Source: RGIG1934 sp964492545 (GTDB lineage Bacteria; Bacillota; Clostridia; Lachnospirales; Lachnospiraceae). From it: 15,655 bases of DNA. How positions within the stretch are numbered: the stretch's first letter is position 1; every line of letters begins with the position of its first letter. Of the stretch, positions 1-7,870 are shown piece by piece. Both the position numbers and the translations under genes were made by a program. The notes beneath the pieces are model-generated. The model searched no databases. It was not told the DNA's origin and saw nothing but the letters and a program-made list of their open reading frames with translations. The stretch is taken from contig CAZBKO010000049.1 in the NCBI GenBank assembly GCA_964492545.1, positions 1 through 15,655 on the forward strand. Direction: 5' to 3'.

Positions 1-104
1 ATTGTAAATTTATAAATTTGAGGTGGAGTTAGCCACAACTATACACGAAGCCTCAGATAAAGTTATATTTAGATATTGAAAACTATATTTTAGGTGCTGA
101 GTAT

Positions 105-683
105 TTGAACGACGATGCAAAAGATGCATATGCTGATTTAAAATTAAAAGGTTTAATACTGGAAGACGGTATGGAACAAATAGTAACAGCTGCGATTGAA
201 AAACAGTATTTAAAAGAGGGAATGGACATATCAATTACAATTGATGATGTGACAAATCAAGATGTAGAAAAGGATAATCTACTATTTGGAATCAAAGATG
301 ATATAAGTCAATTATTAGATGATTCAAATGTAACTGCGACTATTGTTGTAAATAGTGATTCACAAGACAACGAACAAGCAGAAATACAAAATCAAAGCTC
401 TGAACAAGAATCTACCATGTGCTCTCGTTGCGGAGGCTCTGGAGAATGTGTGGGATGCCATGGTGGAAAGGATAAATGCCCTGCATGCAACGGTACTGGA
501 TACGAAACATGTCCTATGTGTGATGAAAATGGATTAGATCATGGTCAAACATGTGCAACATGCGGTGGAACACATCACTACTTATGCACTCACTGTAAAG
601 GAGTTGGAACAGCCATTGATTGCCCTGAATGCGGAGGAACTTTTAAGTGTCAAGCTTGTGGCGGTACTGGAATACAAAAATAA
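105..683 (+). CDS. RsgI-middle-domain-like protein with eight CxxC zinc-binding motifs (5' end probably truncated)
   Basis: Residues 1 to about 50 resemble the middle domain of RsgI-type anti-sigma factors: an LNDDAK motif, then LKLKG, then an AIEKQYL segment. Residues 106-185 hold sixteen cysteines, all in eight CxxC motifs (C106/109, 115/118, 125/128, 136/139, 150/153, 161/164, 173/176, 182/185). Most are followed by Gly-rich turns, as in the DnaJ cysteine-rich domain, which has only four such motifs. Zinc binding is therefore likely. The TTG at 105 is used because AGGTG at 92-96 lies 8 nt upstream. However, the reading frame stays open back to 33, and RsgI-like residues continue to about position 48 (a PQIKL segment), before an in-frame TAG at 30-32. 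The usual N-terminal anti-sigma domain and membrane helix are absent, so the gene is probably 5'-truncated or rearranged. The next gene starts 31 nt downstream. Domain identity is from pattern recall, and function is unknown. Confidence 0.65.
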   Translation: MNDDAKDAYADLKLKGLILEDGMEQIVTAAIEKQYLKEGMDISITIDDVTNQDVEKDNLLFGIKDDISQLLDDSNVTATIVVNSDSQDNEQAEIQNQSSEQESTMCSRCGGSGECVGCHGGKDKCPACNGTGYETCPMCDENGLDHGQTCATCGGTHHYLCTHCKGVGTAIDCPECGGTFKCQACGGTGIQK

Positions 684-714
684 AACACGTTAAACAGAAA
701 GAGAGGATACAAAA

Positions 715-2268
715 ATGGTAAGAAAAAGAAAATGTATCATAGGAATATTATTAGTGTTGTGCATGGTTATTTTACAAGTTCCATTTGCCGTATCTGCACA
801 AGGAACTAGATCAATTACAGTTACAAACAATGAATCACATGGATCAATTTCATATTCCACGAATGGAACTGGTGATGATGCAAATGGAACAATCACAATG
901 GGACAGTCATTTACGATTCCCAATGATGCAACATCTATTGATATTGCAATTAATCCAGAAGAAGGATATCGTATAGATTCCGAAAGTGGCATTGAAATAG
1001 GCGGTTCAAAAACGAAAGTAAATAGTGAGAATCATATTATTTATAATCAGCTCGATGAATTGGATCAGACTACCTCAATTAATGTTCTTATTCAGTTTCA
1101 ATCTGATAATGGTGGAGAACAAGGTGGAGATCAGCCAAATCCTGGACCTGGAGATGAATCTCAAAGTCCAATTTCTCTTTACCTTGTTTGGAACGGCGGA
1201 ACACAAATGATTGACGTGAACACCATAGAAAATCCGGAAAATATATTTACAGTTCCAAGCGATTGCAATTTTGACTCAATGAATGTATATGCAATTAGCG
1301 AAGGACAGGTAGCAGGAACAAATGATTTATGCCTAAATAAAACAAATCAAGCGAATGATACAACACAAACAGTCCGAAGCTGGCATGTTACAGATTACTG
1401 GCAACCACCAATATTAGATGATGATGATCCAATGAATGATCACCCAATTACAAATTATAATGTTAATTGCTCCATCACTATAGTAAAACAGTCATCTAGA
1501 CCTGTTTCAATAGATTTCCCAAATGGAGAGAAAAAGGCTGATGGATGGGAGTTTGGTAATGTTCAATTAACTGATTTAGCCAGTGCAACTACTAAGGAAA
1601 AAGCAGTTATCCTTGAAACATATTATGAAAACTCAACAATTGCAATTGTTGATCCTTTTGAAAATGGATTTCAATCAATTGAAACCGTGGACATACCTCA
1701 AAATGCCGTAACTATACAGGGAGCAGGCACGAACTCAGATCCGTTTTCAGCAACTATAAATTCTGATTTTTATGATACGGTTTTATTTAAGGTAACCTGT
1801 AACAATGGTGATGTAAGATATCTTAAAATAGTTCGAAAAGGGATTGAAATACATCTATACACAAATAATTCTGGAGACACGGGGTATTTATCAGATACAC
1901 TTCATGGTACACAACCAGGATGCCCGATTGATTGGTCGGATGGTACTACAACGAAAATAATAGCAACCTATTATTATGATATGTCAAAAACTAGTACTGA
2001 CTTTGATATGATAGCTACAATTAAACACCAAGATGGAACAATAGAAATGAAGGTAATAGCTGGAATACAAGGGGAAGAGACATTATGCGTAGGAAATGGA
2101 ACAAAAGGGGGCGATTACTTGATTTGGTCAGGTAATCCAGCAAATAAACCTTTATCAGTATCTGTAACTGCGGTTGCAACTGGCTCATTTTCTGGAAAAG
2201 TAACGCAATTTACTGGAGCTAGTTTTGGATCAGGCGCAGGTGTTTCGTGGAAAGCAGACAATGAATAG
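715..2268 (+). CDS. Secreted protein of unknown function
   Basis: Residues 1-28 form a clear signal peptide (basic MVRKRK start, hydrophobic core, VSA-Q cleavage region), so the protein is exported. Residues about 30-130 look like a beta-rich Ig-like or repeat-type extracellular domain (SITVTNN start, EEGYRID segment). A Gly/Pro/Gln/Asp-rich linker follows at about 133-148. The remaining roughly 370 residues are rich in Asn, Thr and Asp and suggest further beta-sandwich modules, but I recognise no family. There is no LPxTG-type signal, membrane anchor or catalytic motif. The start is the ATG at 715 with GAGAGG at 701-706. Its stop overlaps the ribosome binding site of the next gene, so the two are probably co-transcribed. 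It may act with the small sortase-anchored protein that follows, which is inferred from position only. Confidence 0.8.
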   Translation: MVRKRKCIIGILLVLCMVILQVPFAVSAQGTRSITVTNNESHGSISYSTNGTGDDANGTITMGQSFTIPNDATSIDIAINPEEGYRIDSESGIEIGGSKTKVNSENHIIYNQLDELDQTTSINVLIQFQSDNGGEQGGDQPNPGPGDESQSPISLYLVWNGGTQMIDVNTIENPENIFTVPSDCNFDSMNVYAISEGQVAGTNDLCLNKTNQANDTTQTVRSWHVTDYWQPPILDDDDPMNDHPITNYNVNCSITIVKQSSRPVSIDFPNGEKKADGWEFGNVQLTDLASATTKEKAVILETYYENSTIAIVDPFENGFQSIETVDIPQNAVTIQGAGTNSDPFSATINSDFYDTVLFKVTCNNGDVRYLKIVRKGIEIHLYTNNSGDTGYLSDTLHGTQPGCPIDWSDGTTTKIIATYYYDMSKTSTDFDMIATIKHQDGTIEMKVIAGIQGEETLCVGNGTKGGDYLIWSGNPANKPLSVSVTAVATGSFSGKVTQFTGASFGSGAGVSWKADNE

Positions 2269-2279
2269 GAGGTTCCTTG

Positions 2280-2831
2280 ATGAATAAGAATTATAAGATA
2301 AGATTTTTTTTGACTATGTTATTAATGATATGCACGCTTGTAATCCCTGTTCAAAGTGTGATGGCTGCTAATGTTCTTTCTGTAAGTGGAAAATTAAAGG
2401 ACAATATGTTGACAGTATCAGGGACAACAGATGCATCAGTTATTGCAGCTGTGATTTGTGTTTATAATAGTGACGAATCTGAATTATTAGCGATGGAAAG
2501 TGTTTCTGTTTCCAATGGAACATATAGTAATGAATTTTCAAACAGAACGTTTTCAGGAGATACTTATATCGTTAAAGTAGCTGATTATGATGGTGGAACA
2601 TATAACACTATAACTGTTAAAAAAGAAAATGATGCAGCAAATATAGATAACCCACAGAACACAACAGATGTTCCACAAAAAACTACTGTTGATACAAGTA
2701 CTGGGACTAAATCACCCGAGACTGGCGATACATCATATGCTATTGATTGGTGTATATTATTGCTGCTTAGCGGTTCCTTATTGATTATTATAGGCTCATT
2801 AAATAATAAGAAAATAACAAAAGTTTTATAG
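2280..2831 (+). CDS. Small sortase-anchored surface protein (SPETG signal)
   Basis: This 183-residue protein begins with a signal peptide (about 1-30, ending VMAA). A beta-rich domain follows at about 31-115, resembling an Ig-like extracellular module, then a Thr/Pro/Asn-rich wall-spanning linker. The C-terminus is a classical cell-wall sorting signal: SPETG at residues 145-149, a hydrophobic segment (about 155-173) and a basic tail ending KKITKVL. SPxTG variants are known sortase substrates in Clostridia, including C. difficile sortase B substrates. No sortase gene lies in this window. I chose the ATG at 2280 over the TTG at 2277 because AGGAGG at 2267-2272 then sits 7 nt away rather than 4. 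It is the last gene before a hairpin at 2836-2876. The ligand or partner is unknown. Confidence 0.85.
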   Translation: MNKNYKIRFFLTMLLMICTLVIPVQSVMAANVLSVSGKLKDNMLTVSGTTDASVIAAVICVYNSDESELLAMESVSVSNGTYSNEFSNRTFSGDTYIVKVADYDGGTYNTITVKKENDAANIDNPQNTTDVPQKTTVDTSTGTKSPETGDTSYAIDWCILLLLSGSLLIIIGSLNNKKITKVL

Positions 2832-2835
2832 TAAA

Positions 2836-2876
2836 AATGCCATCAAAGAAATGAAACATGCTTCTTTGGTGGCATT
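2836..2876. terminator. Hairpin terminator between convergent genes
   Basis: A 15-bp stem pairs 2836-2850 with 2862-2876 around an 11-nt loop, with one U-G wobble when read on the plus strand. Downstream on the plus strand the sequence is only moderately T-rich. On the minus strand a TTTTT run follows, but one pair becomes an A-C mismatch. It lies between two converging reading frames, so it may serve both. Confidence 0.8.
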
Positions 2877-2879
2877 CAT

Positions 2880-3260
2880 TTATTCTTCTATTCCAGGAAT
2901 ATTAACTAATTCCTGTAGTTTCTTTTGGAGCACTGCTTTATCAGGCAGTTTTAACTGATATTCTGATACTAGCATCGGTGACATTGTTCTGCTCATGGAG
3001 TATTCAACAACTTCGTCATTTTTTGAAGCGCATAGGAGCAAGCCAACACTTGGATTTTCATCGGACTTTTTCACTTGACGATCAAGCGCTTCAAGATAGA
3101 AATCTAATTGAGATACATATCCAGGTTTGAATTTCCCGACTTTTAATTCAATGGCAACAAGACATTTTAAATCTCGATGATAAAATACAAGATCTGAATA
3201 AAAATCATCACCACCAACTTGTAAACTATATTCTTCCCTGATAAATAAGTTGTAATTCAA
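2880..3260 (-). pseudogene. C-terminal remnant of a YhcG/DUF1016-type PDDEXK nuclease
   Basis: The 126-residue reading frame matches the C-terminal nuclease domain of YhcG/DUF1016 proteins, normally about 330-380 residues. Visible landmarks are the FYSDLVFYH segment, the IELKVGKFKPGY segment with the PDDEXK residues D23, E38 and K40, and the downstream NPSVGLLLC and SEYQLKLP segments. The N-terminal winged-helix-like half is missing. Going upstream on the minus strand, family resemblance stops at about 3260, exactly where the ribosome binding site of the divergent kinase gene begins. The only nearby start is a TTG with no Shine-Dalgarno sequence. The active-site residues are intact, but without a start signal or the N-terminal domain it is most likely a decaying fragment left by a deletion or rearrangement. 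A short standalone nuclease domain is less likely. Confidence 0.8.
3219..3247 (+). promoter_or_regulatory. Possible promoter for the soluble hybrid kinase
   Basis: TTGTAA at 3219-3224 and TAAATA at 3242-3247 are separated by 17 nt and lie just upstream of the kinase ribosome binding site. The -10 match is weak. It falls inside the nuclease remnant, which is where a promoter must lie if the kinase is transcribed independently. Confidence 0.3.
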
Positions 3261-3278
3261 AAGGAGGAGCGATGACCT

Positions 3279-4883
3279 ATGATATATATGTCTGCATTAG
3301 ATGTCGTTAATTCATTGATTAAGGCTTACTACACTGACAGAGACACAGATAAAGCACTAAATTGTGTAACTAATGACATATATTACATTGGTACAGATTA
3401 TAGAAGCATAGCTACTAATATATATGAATTGGAAAATTTGTTAATATCAGATGTAAAAGCAATTCAAGGACAAATTTATATAGTTATAGATTCTATACAG
3501 GAGCATCCTATAAATGAAAACTGCAAAACAATTATTGTAATGGGTAAAATACAGGCAGATGATGAGACAGACGATTATGCCGAAACAATTGCAACACTGT
3601 GCTGTGTAAATGGTTCAGAGGGATGGAAGGTAAGCTCAATACATTTATCAAGAATCACAGGTAACATGTATTTACAAAATGCACATAATAATTCTGAACT
3701 GCAAAAGGCTTTAATATCAGCTAAGAAGGCTAACCAGTCAAAAACTGAGTTTCTTTCAAGAGTTAGCCATGATATGAGGACACCTATGAATGGAATACTT
3801 GGAATAATTGAACTGTCTGAAGATGAAAATGATGTAGAGTCGCTAAAGAAAAGCATAGAAAAGATTAAGCTTTCGGGAGAGTATTTATTAGGATTGATAA
3901 ATGATACCCTTGATTTTCAGAAGATTGAATCAGGCAGAATGCTTTTAGAACCGGAAATTGTATTGACAAGAGATGTTATAGATAATGTTTTGACAATGGT
4001 AAAGCCGACTGCAAGCCAAAAAGATATTGAATTTCGTATGTGCACTAAGGATGTGGATATGGACACATATGTGAAGATAGATCCGATGCGCATGAAACAG
4101 ATTTTTGTAAATTTGATATCAAATGCAATTAAATTTACCCCGTCAGGTGGAACAGTCGAGCTGCGTGTTGAAAGCATTGGAACAGATAATAATGTTATGC
4201 ATTATATTATTACAATAACAGATACAGGAATTGGTATGAGCCAGGAATATTTAAGAAATGGAATATTCAGGCCATTTTCACAAGAGAGAAATGAAGCAAC
4301 ATCGTGCTATGCCGGAAGCGGATTAGGACTTTCCATAGTGAAAAAGCTTGTTGAATTAATGCAAGGAACAATAGCTGTAGAAAGCGAACTGGGGGTAGGA
4401 ACGAAATTTGTCATATGTGTTGATTTTGAGCTTGCAGGTGAGGATGAAATACAGGCTGAGAATATGGGAAAGAATGAAAAACACATAGACTATATTAATA
4501 TTCTCGGTGGAAAAAATATTTTGATAGCTGAAGATCACCCTCTAAATGCAGAAATAGCAACAAGATTATTAAAAAAAACAGGCTGCAATGTGAAATGGGT
4601 TCAAAACGGTCAGGAATGTATTGATGAATATAGAAGCGGCAATACATATGATGCAATATTGATGGATATTGGAATGCCCATTATGGGAGGATTAGAAGCA
4701 GCCAAAAGAATAAGATGTATGAGTGATAGAGCTGATTCAAAAACAATTCCTATAGTAGCTATGACTGCTAATGCATATGAAGATGAAATAAAGGAATCAT
4801 ATGCGGCTGGGATGAACGGACATCATACAAAACCGATGAAGCCATTGGTTTTGTATGAAACAATTTCAAAAGAACTTATATAA
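3279..4883 (+). CDS. Soluble hybrid histidine kinase with NTF2/SnoaL-like sensor
   Basis: There is no signal peptide or membrane helix, so it should act in the cytoplasm. Residues about 5-130 resemble the NTF2/SnoaL-like fold used as a small-molecule sensor (IYYIGTD segment, then GWKVSSIHLS). A short helix leads into a HisKA domain with the phosphoacceptor His164 (SHDMRTP). The HATPase domain shows the N box (NLISNAIKFTP), G1 box (DTGIGM), F box (FRPFSQ) and G2 box (GSGLGLSIV). A C-terminal receiver domain has acidic residues E418/D419, phosphoacceptor Asp463 (ILMDIGMP) and the conserved KP near 519. Such hybrids normally pass phosphate through an HPt protein, and none is encoded here. The ATG at 3279 follows AAGGAGGAG at 3261-3269. 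A strong terminator follows, so the gene is probably monocistronic. The kinase core is secure and the sensor assignment is moderately sure. Confidence 0.93.
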   Translation: MIYMSALDVVNSLIKAYYTDRDTDKALNCVTNDIYYIGTDYRSIATNIYELENLLISDVKAIQGQIYIVIDSIQEHPINENCKTIIVMGKIQADDETDDYAETIATLCCVNGSEGWKVSSIHLSRITGNMYLQNAHNNSELQKALISAKKANQSKTEFLSRVSHDMRTPMNGILGIIELSEDENDVESLKKSIEKIKLSGEYLLGLINDTLDFQKIESGRMLLEPEIVLTRDVIDNVLTMVKPTASQKDIEFRMCTKDVDMDTYVKIDPMRMKQIFVNLISNAIKFTPSGGTVELRVESIGTDNNVMHYIITITDTGIGMSQEYLRNGIFRPFSQERNEATSCYAGSGLGLSIVKKLVELMQGTIAVESELGVGTKFVICVDFELAGEDEIQAENMGKNEKHIDYINILGGKNILIAEDHPLNAEIATRLLKKTGCNVKWVQNGQECIDEYRSGNTYDAILMDIGMPIMGGLEAAKRIRCMSDRADSKTIPIVAMTANAYEDEIKESYAAGMNGHHTKPMKPLVLYETISKELI

Positions 4884-4885
4884 GC

Positions 4886-4931
4886 AAAAGGCTATATGAA
4901 GACAGAAGTAGGTCGGACATATAGTCTTTTT
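4886..4931 (+). terminator. Rho-independent terminator after the soluble hybrid kinase
   Basis: A 13-bp stem pairs 4886-4898 with 4918-4930 (one G-U wobble) around a 19-nt loop, and its 3' arm merges into a T-rich run (TTTTTAGTTTCTTT). It begins 3 nt after the kinase stop codon. Confidence 0.9.
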
Positions 4932-5034
4932 AGTTTCTTTAAATTGCATTTTTTCATGAAAATACTAGTAAAGTTTGTCCAATAAATATATAATAAAGGA
5001 GAAAATATACAACAAATATTGCAAAGGTGATAAC

Positions 5035-7791
5035 GTGAACAGTAAAAAAATATATCGTATTATAATGTGTATAATCAGCTTATCAATGATTATTTCATTT
5101 GTCAGTCCAATATACGCATCTCAGGAAGATACATCGCCCATGAAGATAAAGGTTGCTTTTTACCAGCTTGATGGCTTTTTTGAGTATGATGAAAATGGAA
5201 ATGAATGTGGATATGGTGTGGATTATCTAAATGAACTTAAGAAGTACATCAATGTTGAATGGGAATATGTGCCGGTAGACAGCTGGGAGGATATTGCGCA
5301 AATGATGGAGAGTGGTCAGGTAGATGTGAAAATGCCTGTGTCAGAACCAACCACGCCATCAAAACTATATGACTATACAGTTGAGCCGATAATGTATTCC
5401 TACCACGCAATAATGACTTTAAAGGATGATGTATATTATCAGGATTATGATAAGATTTCTAAAATGAAAATTGGTGCAGCATCTAGTTTGATGAGCAAGA
5501 TAACAGCAAATGATTATTTGAACAGTAAGGGAATATTTGATAATCTGATTTATTACAAAGATTATAATAGCTGTTATGATGATCTTAAAAATGGGAAAAT
5601 AGATGCTCTTGTAAGTAATATTATGGATCAGACTGGGGATATGAAAGTACTTGACAGGTTTACAATAGTCAATAACTACATAATAACATTAAAAGGAAAT
5701 CCATGCTTTAGCGTTATTAACAGCGCAATGACACAGATGAAGCTTGAAAATCCATCACTTCAGACAACGCTTTATGCCAAGTATTATCCGGAAAGAACAA
5801 ATGAACCATTTACTAAGGAAGAAGCAGAGTATATTGATACGGTAGGAGAAATTGATATGGCTGTGTATTCTGATAGAAAGCCTGTAAGCTACTATGATGA
5901 GGAAAGTGGTGAATTCAAGGGAATAGCAATAGATATTGCTAATCTTATTTCCCATAAAATAGGAATAAAATTCAACTATGTGCCGATAACAACTGATGAG
6001 CCGGTGGAAATGTTAGATTCAACGACCCTTGTTATGCCTGTATCGGGAAATGCGAATTCGAACAAATATTTTGTAACGACAAGCATGATAGACACGGAAG
6101 TGATAATGGCTGTGAGAGTTGGGAACGAAACAATAGAAGCCAATGATACAATAGGTGTACTATCATCAACACCGGGAATTCTTAGTGAAATGAAGAATTT
6201 AGGTAAGTTTAGAATAAAAGAGTATGAAAGCAATAAGGAGGCTCTAAAAGCACTTCAAAATGGAGATATAGCAGCATTTGCAAATTCATCATTTATACTC
6301 AATTGGCTGCTTGAAAATCCATTATATAGTGATTTAGATACATTACATTATCAGAGTTTTCCTATAGTGTATGAAATATGCGGCAACAGAAAAGACATAA
6401 TACTTCAATCAATACTCAATAAGGGCATTTATAGGATTACCGAGGAGGAGAAGGATAAAATAATACAGGAAGACAGCAAATTTACGATGAATGATATGTC
6501 ACTTAATGATAAGCTGTTTATATATAGAAAAGAAATTGTAGTAGTGTTGATAATAGTATTTATTATTGTGATATCTGCTATTGCGTATAATCATTCCAGA
6601 ACAAAATATATTCATGAAATAGAAAACAGCAGAATAAAGCTTGAGGAGGCAAATCATGCCAAGAGTGAATTTCTATCAAGGATGAGCCATGATATGAGGA
6701 CGCCGTTAAATGTCATAATGGGTATGAGTAATATTGCCAGTGACAACGATAATCCTCAGGATACAAAGGAATGCCTTAAGAAGATAGACACTGCCAGTGA
6801 ATTTTTACTTGGATTAATAAATGATGTGCTGGATATGGAGCATATTGAAAGTGGTAAGATGCAGATACATATGGTTCCTTATTCAGGTGAAGAATTTGCA
6901 CAGTACATATCAGCTGTAATTAATCCTCTCTGTCAACAGAAAAACATTAACTTTGAATATACATATTCAGGTGTAGATAAATTTGTGATTTTACAGGATA
7001 AACTCAGAATTAATCAGGTATATTTTAATTTGTTATCAAATGCGGTGAAATTCACACCAGAAGGTGGAAAAATAAGTTTTCATACTGATATTGAGCTGCT
7101 GAACAATAATAAAGTTAAAATGAAATCTGCAATTTCCGACACAGGAATTGGTATGAGTGAAGAATTCCAACAAAGAATGTTTGAGCCATTTTCTCAGGAA
7201 AATCAGGTATTTAAGCCAATTGGTGAGAGTACGGGACTTGGCCTTTCCATAGTAAAGCGTATATGTGATATGATGAATATGGAAATATCCGTAAAAAGCG
7301 AATTGGGTAAAGGTACCACATTCTATATAGAAGGGGAGTATGATATAGCAACAGATACCGACATTAATGCTGCAAAAGAAAAGAATATGAATGATGAAGC
7401 TAATGACAGCCTTAATAATAAAACATTTCTTGTGTGTGAGGACCATCCTCTTAATCAGGAAATAATAAAAAGACTATTGGAAAAGAAGGGTGCTATAGTT
7501 ATCATTGCTGATGATGGAAAAAGGGGTATTGAAGCATTTTCACAATCGGTACCAGGTAACTTTACGGCAATACTTATGGACATCAGAATGCCAATAATGA
7601 ATGGCATGGAGGCAACACGCGCAATTAGGTCGCTTGGGAGGGATGACGCTAAGACTGTACCTATTATTGCAATGACAGCAAATGCCTACGAGGAAGATAT
7701 TCAGAATTGTATAGACGCAGGAATGAACGAACATTTGGCTAAGCCAATTGATCCTCAAAAACTGTATGCTACATTACAAAAGTACGTTTGA
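5035..7791 (+). CDS. Membrane hybrid histidine kinase with tandem solute-binding sensor domains (BvgS-like layout)
   Basis: The protein has a signal peptide (1-29), then two tandem periplasmic solute-binding domains of the SBP_bac_3 type at about 36-250 and 270-480. The second shows the typical VAVYSDRKPVSYYD-like opening, here IDMAVYSDRKPVSYYD. A single membrane helix (about 501-519) leads to a HisKA domain with phosphoacceptor His552 (SHDMRTP) and an HATPase domain (NLLSNAVKFTP, DTGIGM, FEPFSQEN, TGLGLSIVK). The C-terminal receiver has phosphoacceptor Asp849 (ILMDIRMP). It probably senses an amino acid or similar small solute directly outside the membrane. The frame opens earlier at a TTG (4975), but I chose the GTG at 5035: AAAGGTGAT lies 5-6 nt upstream and the signal peptide then begins at the N-terminus. 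No terminator separates it from the EAL gene, which suggests a shared operon. Its kinase region resembles the kinase at 3279, so the two may be paralogues. Confidence 0.92.
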   Translation: MNSKKIYRIIMCIISLSMIISFVSPIYASQEDTSPMKIKVAFYQLDGFFEYDENGNECGYGVDYLNELKKYINVEWEYVPVDSWEDIAQMMESGQVDVKMPVSEPTTPSKLYDYTVEPIMYSYHAIMTLKDDVYYQDYDKISKMKIGAASSLMSKITANDYLNSKGIFDNLIYYKDYNSCYDDLKNGKIDALVSNIMDQTGDMKVLDRFTIVNNYIITLKGNPCFSVINSAMTQMKLENPSLQTTLYAKYYPERTNEPFTKEEAEYIDTVGEIDMAVYSDRKPVSYYDEESGEFKGIAIDIANLISHKIGIKFNYVPITTDEPVEMLDSTTLVMPVSGNANSNKYFVTTSMIDTEVIMAVRVGNETIEANDTIGVLSSTPGILSEMKNLGKFRIKEYESNKEALKALQNGDIAAFANSSFILNWLLENPLYSDLDTLHYQSFPIVYEICGNRKDIILQSILNKGIYRITEEEKDKIIQEDSKFTMNDMSLNDKLFIYRKEIVVVLIIVFIIVISAIAYNHSRTKYIHEIENSRIKLEEANHAKSEFLSRMSHDMRTPLNVIMGMSNIASDNDNPQDTKECLKKIDTASEFLLGLINDVLDMEHIESGKMQIHMVPYSGEEFAQYISAVINPLCQQKNINFEYTYSGVDKFVILQDKLRINQVYFNLLSNAVKFTPEGGKISFHTDIELLNNNKVKMKSAISDTGIGMSEEFQQRMFEPFSQENQVFKPIGESTGLGLSIVKRICDMMNMEISVKSELGKGTTFYIEGEYDIATDTDINAAKEKNMNDEANDSLNNKTFLVCEDHPLNQEIIKRLLEKKGAIVIIADDGKRGIEAFSQSVPGNFTAILMDIRMPIMNGMEATRAIRSLGRDDAKTVPIIAMTANAYEEDIQNCIDAGMNEHLAKPIDPQKLYATLQKYV

Positions 7792-7828
7792 TGGCGCAAG
7801 CCTCAGGAGTACGGATGGAGGAAATAGG

Positions 7829-7870
7829 TTGTTTAATTTAAATACACGCTTTTAGATTGCTGCAATACTT
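7829..7870 (+). other. Likely original 5' end of the EAL gene, interrupted by an amber codon
   Basis: Reading in frame from TTG 7829 gives MFNLNTRF, then TAG at 7853-7855, then IAAIL joining directly to the annotated start at 7871. The TTG has GGAGG 7 nt upstream. The residues after the stop complete the first membrane helix, which would otherwise be unusually short. A single substitution from a Tyr codon (TAT or TAC) to TAG would explain it. Confidence 0.65.

Noticed and set aside
4944..4994. Promoter for the membrane hybrid kinase
   Set aside because: TTGCAT at 4944 and TATAAT at 4989-4994 are present but not at a workable spacing relative to each other, and no good partner element was found for either.
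7036..7446. Minus-strand 136-codon open frame
   Set aside because: It is antisense to the HATPase region of the second hybrid kinase and is rich in Phe, Tyr, Ile and Cys, as expected for a shadow frame.
7815..7841. Eight-codon leader peptide (ATG 7815) before the EAL gene
   Set aside because: An AGGAG lies 5 nt upstream, but there is no run of regulatory codons or attenuator hairpin. The overlapping TTG 7829 frame explains the region better.
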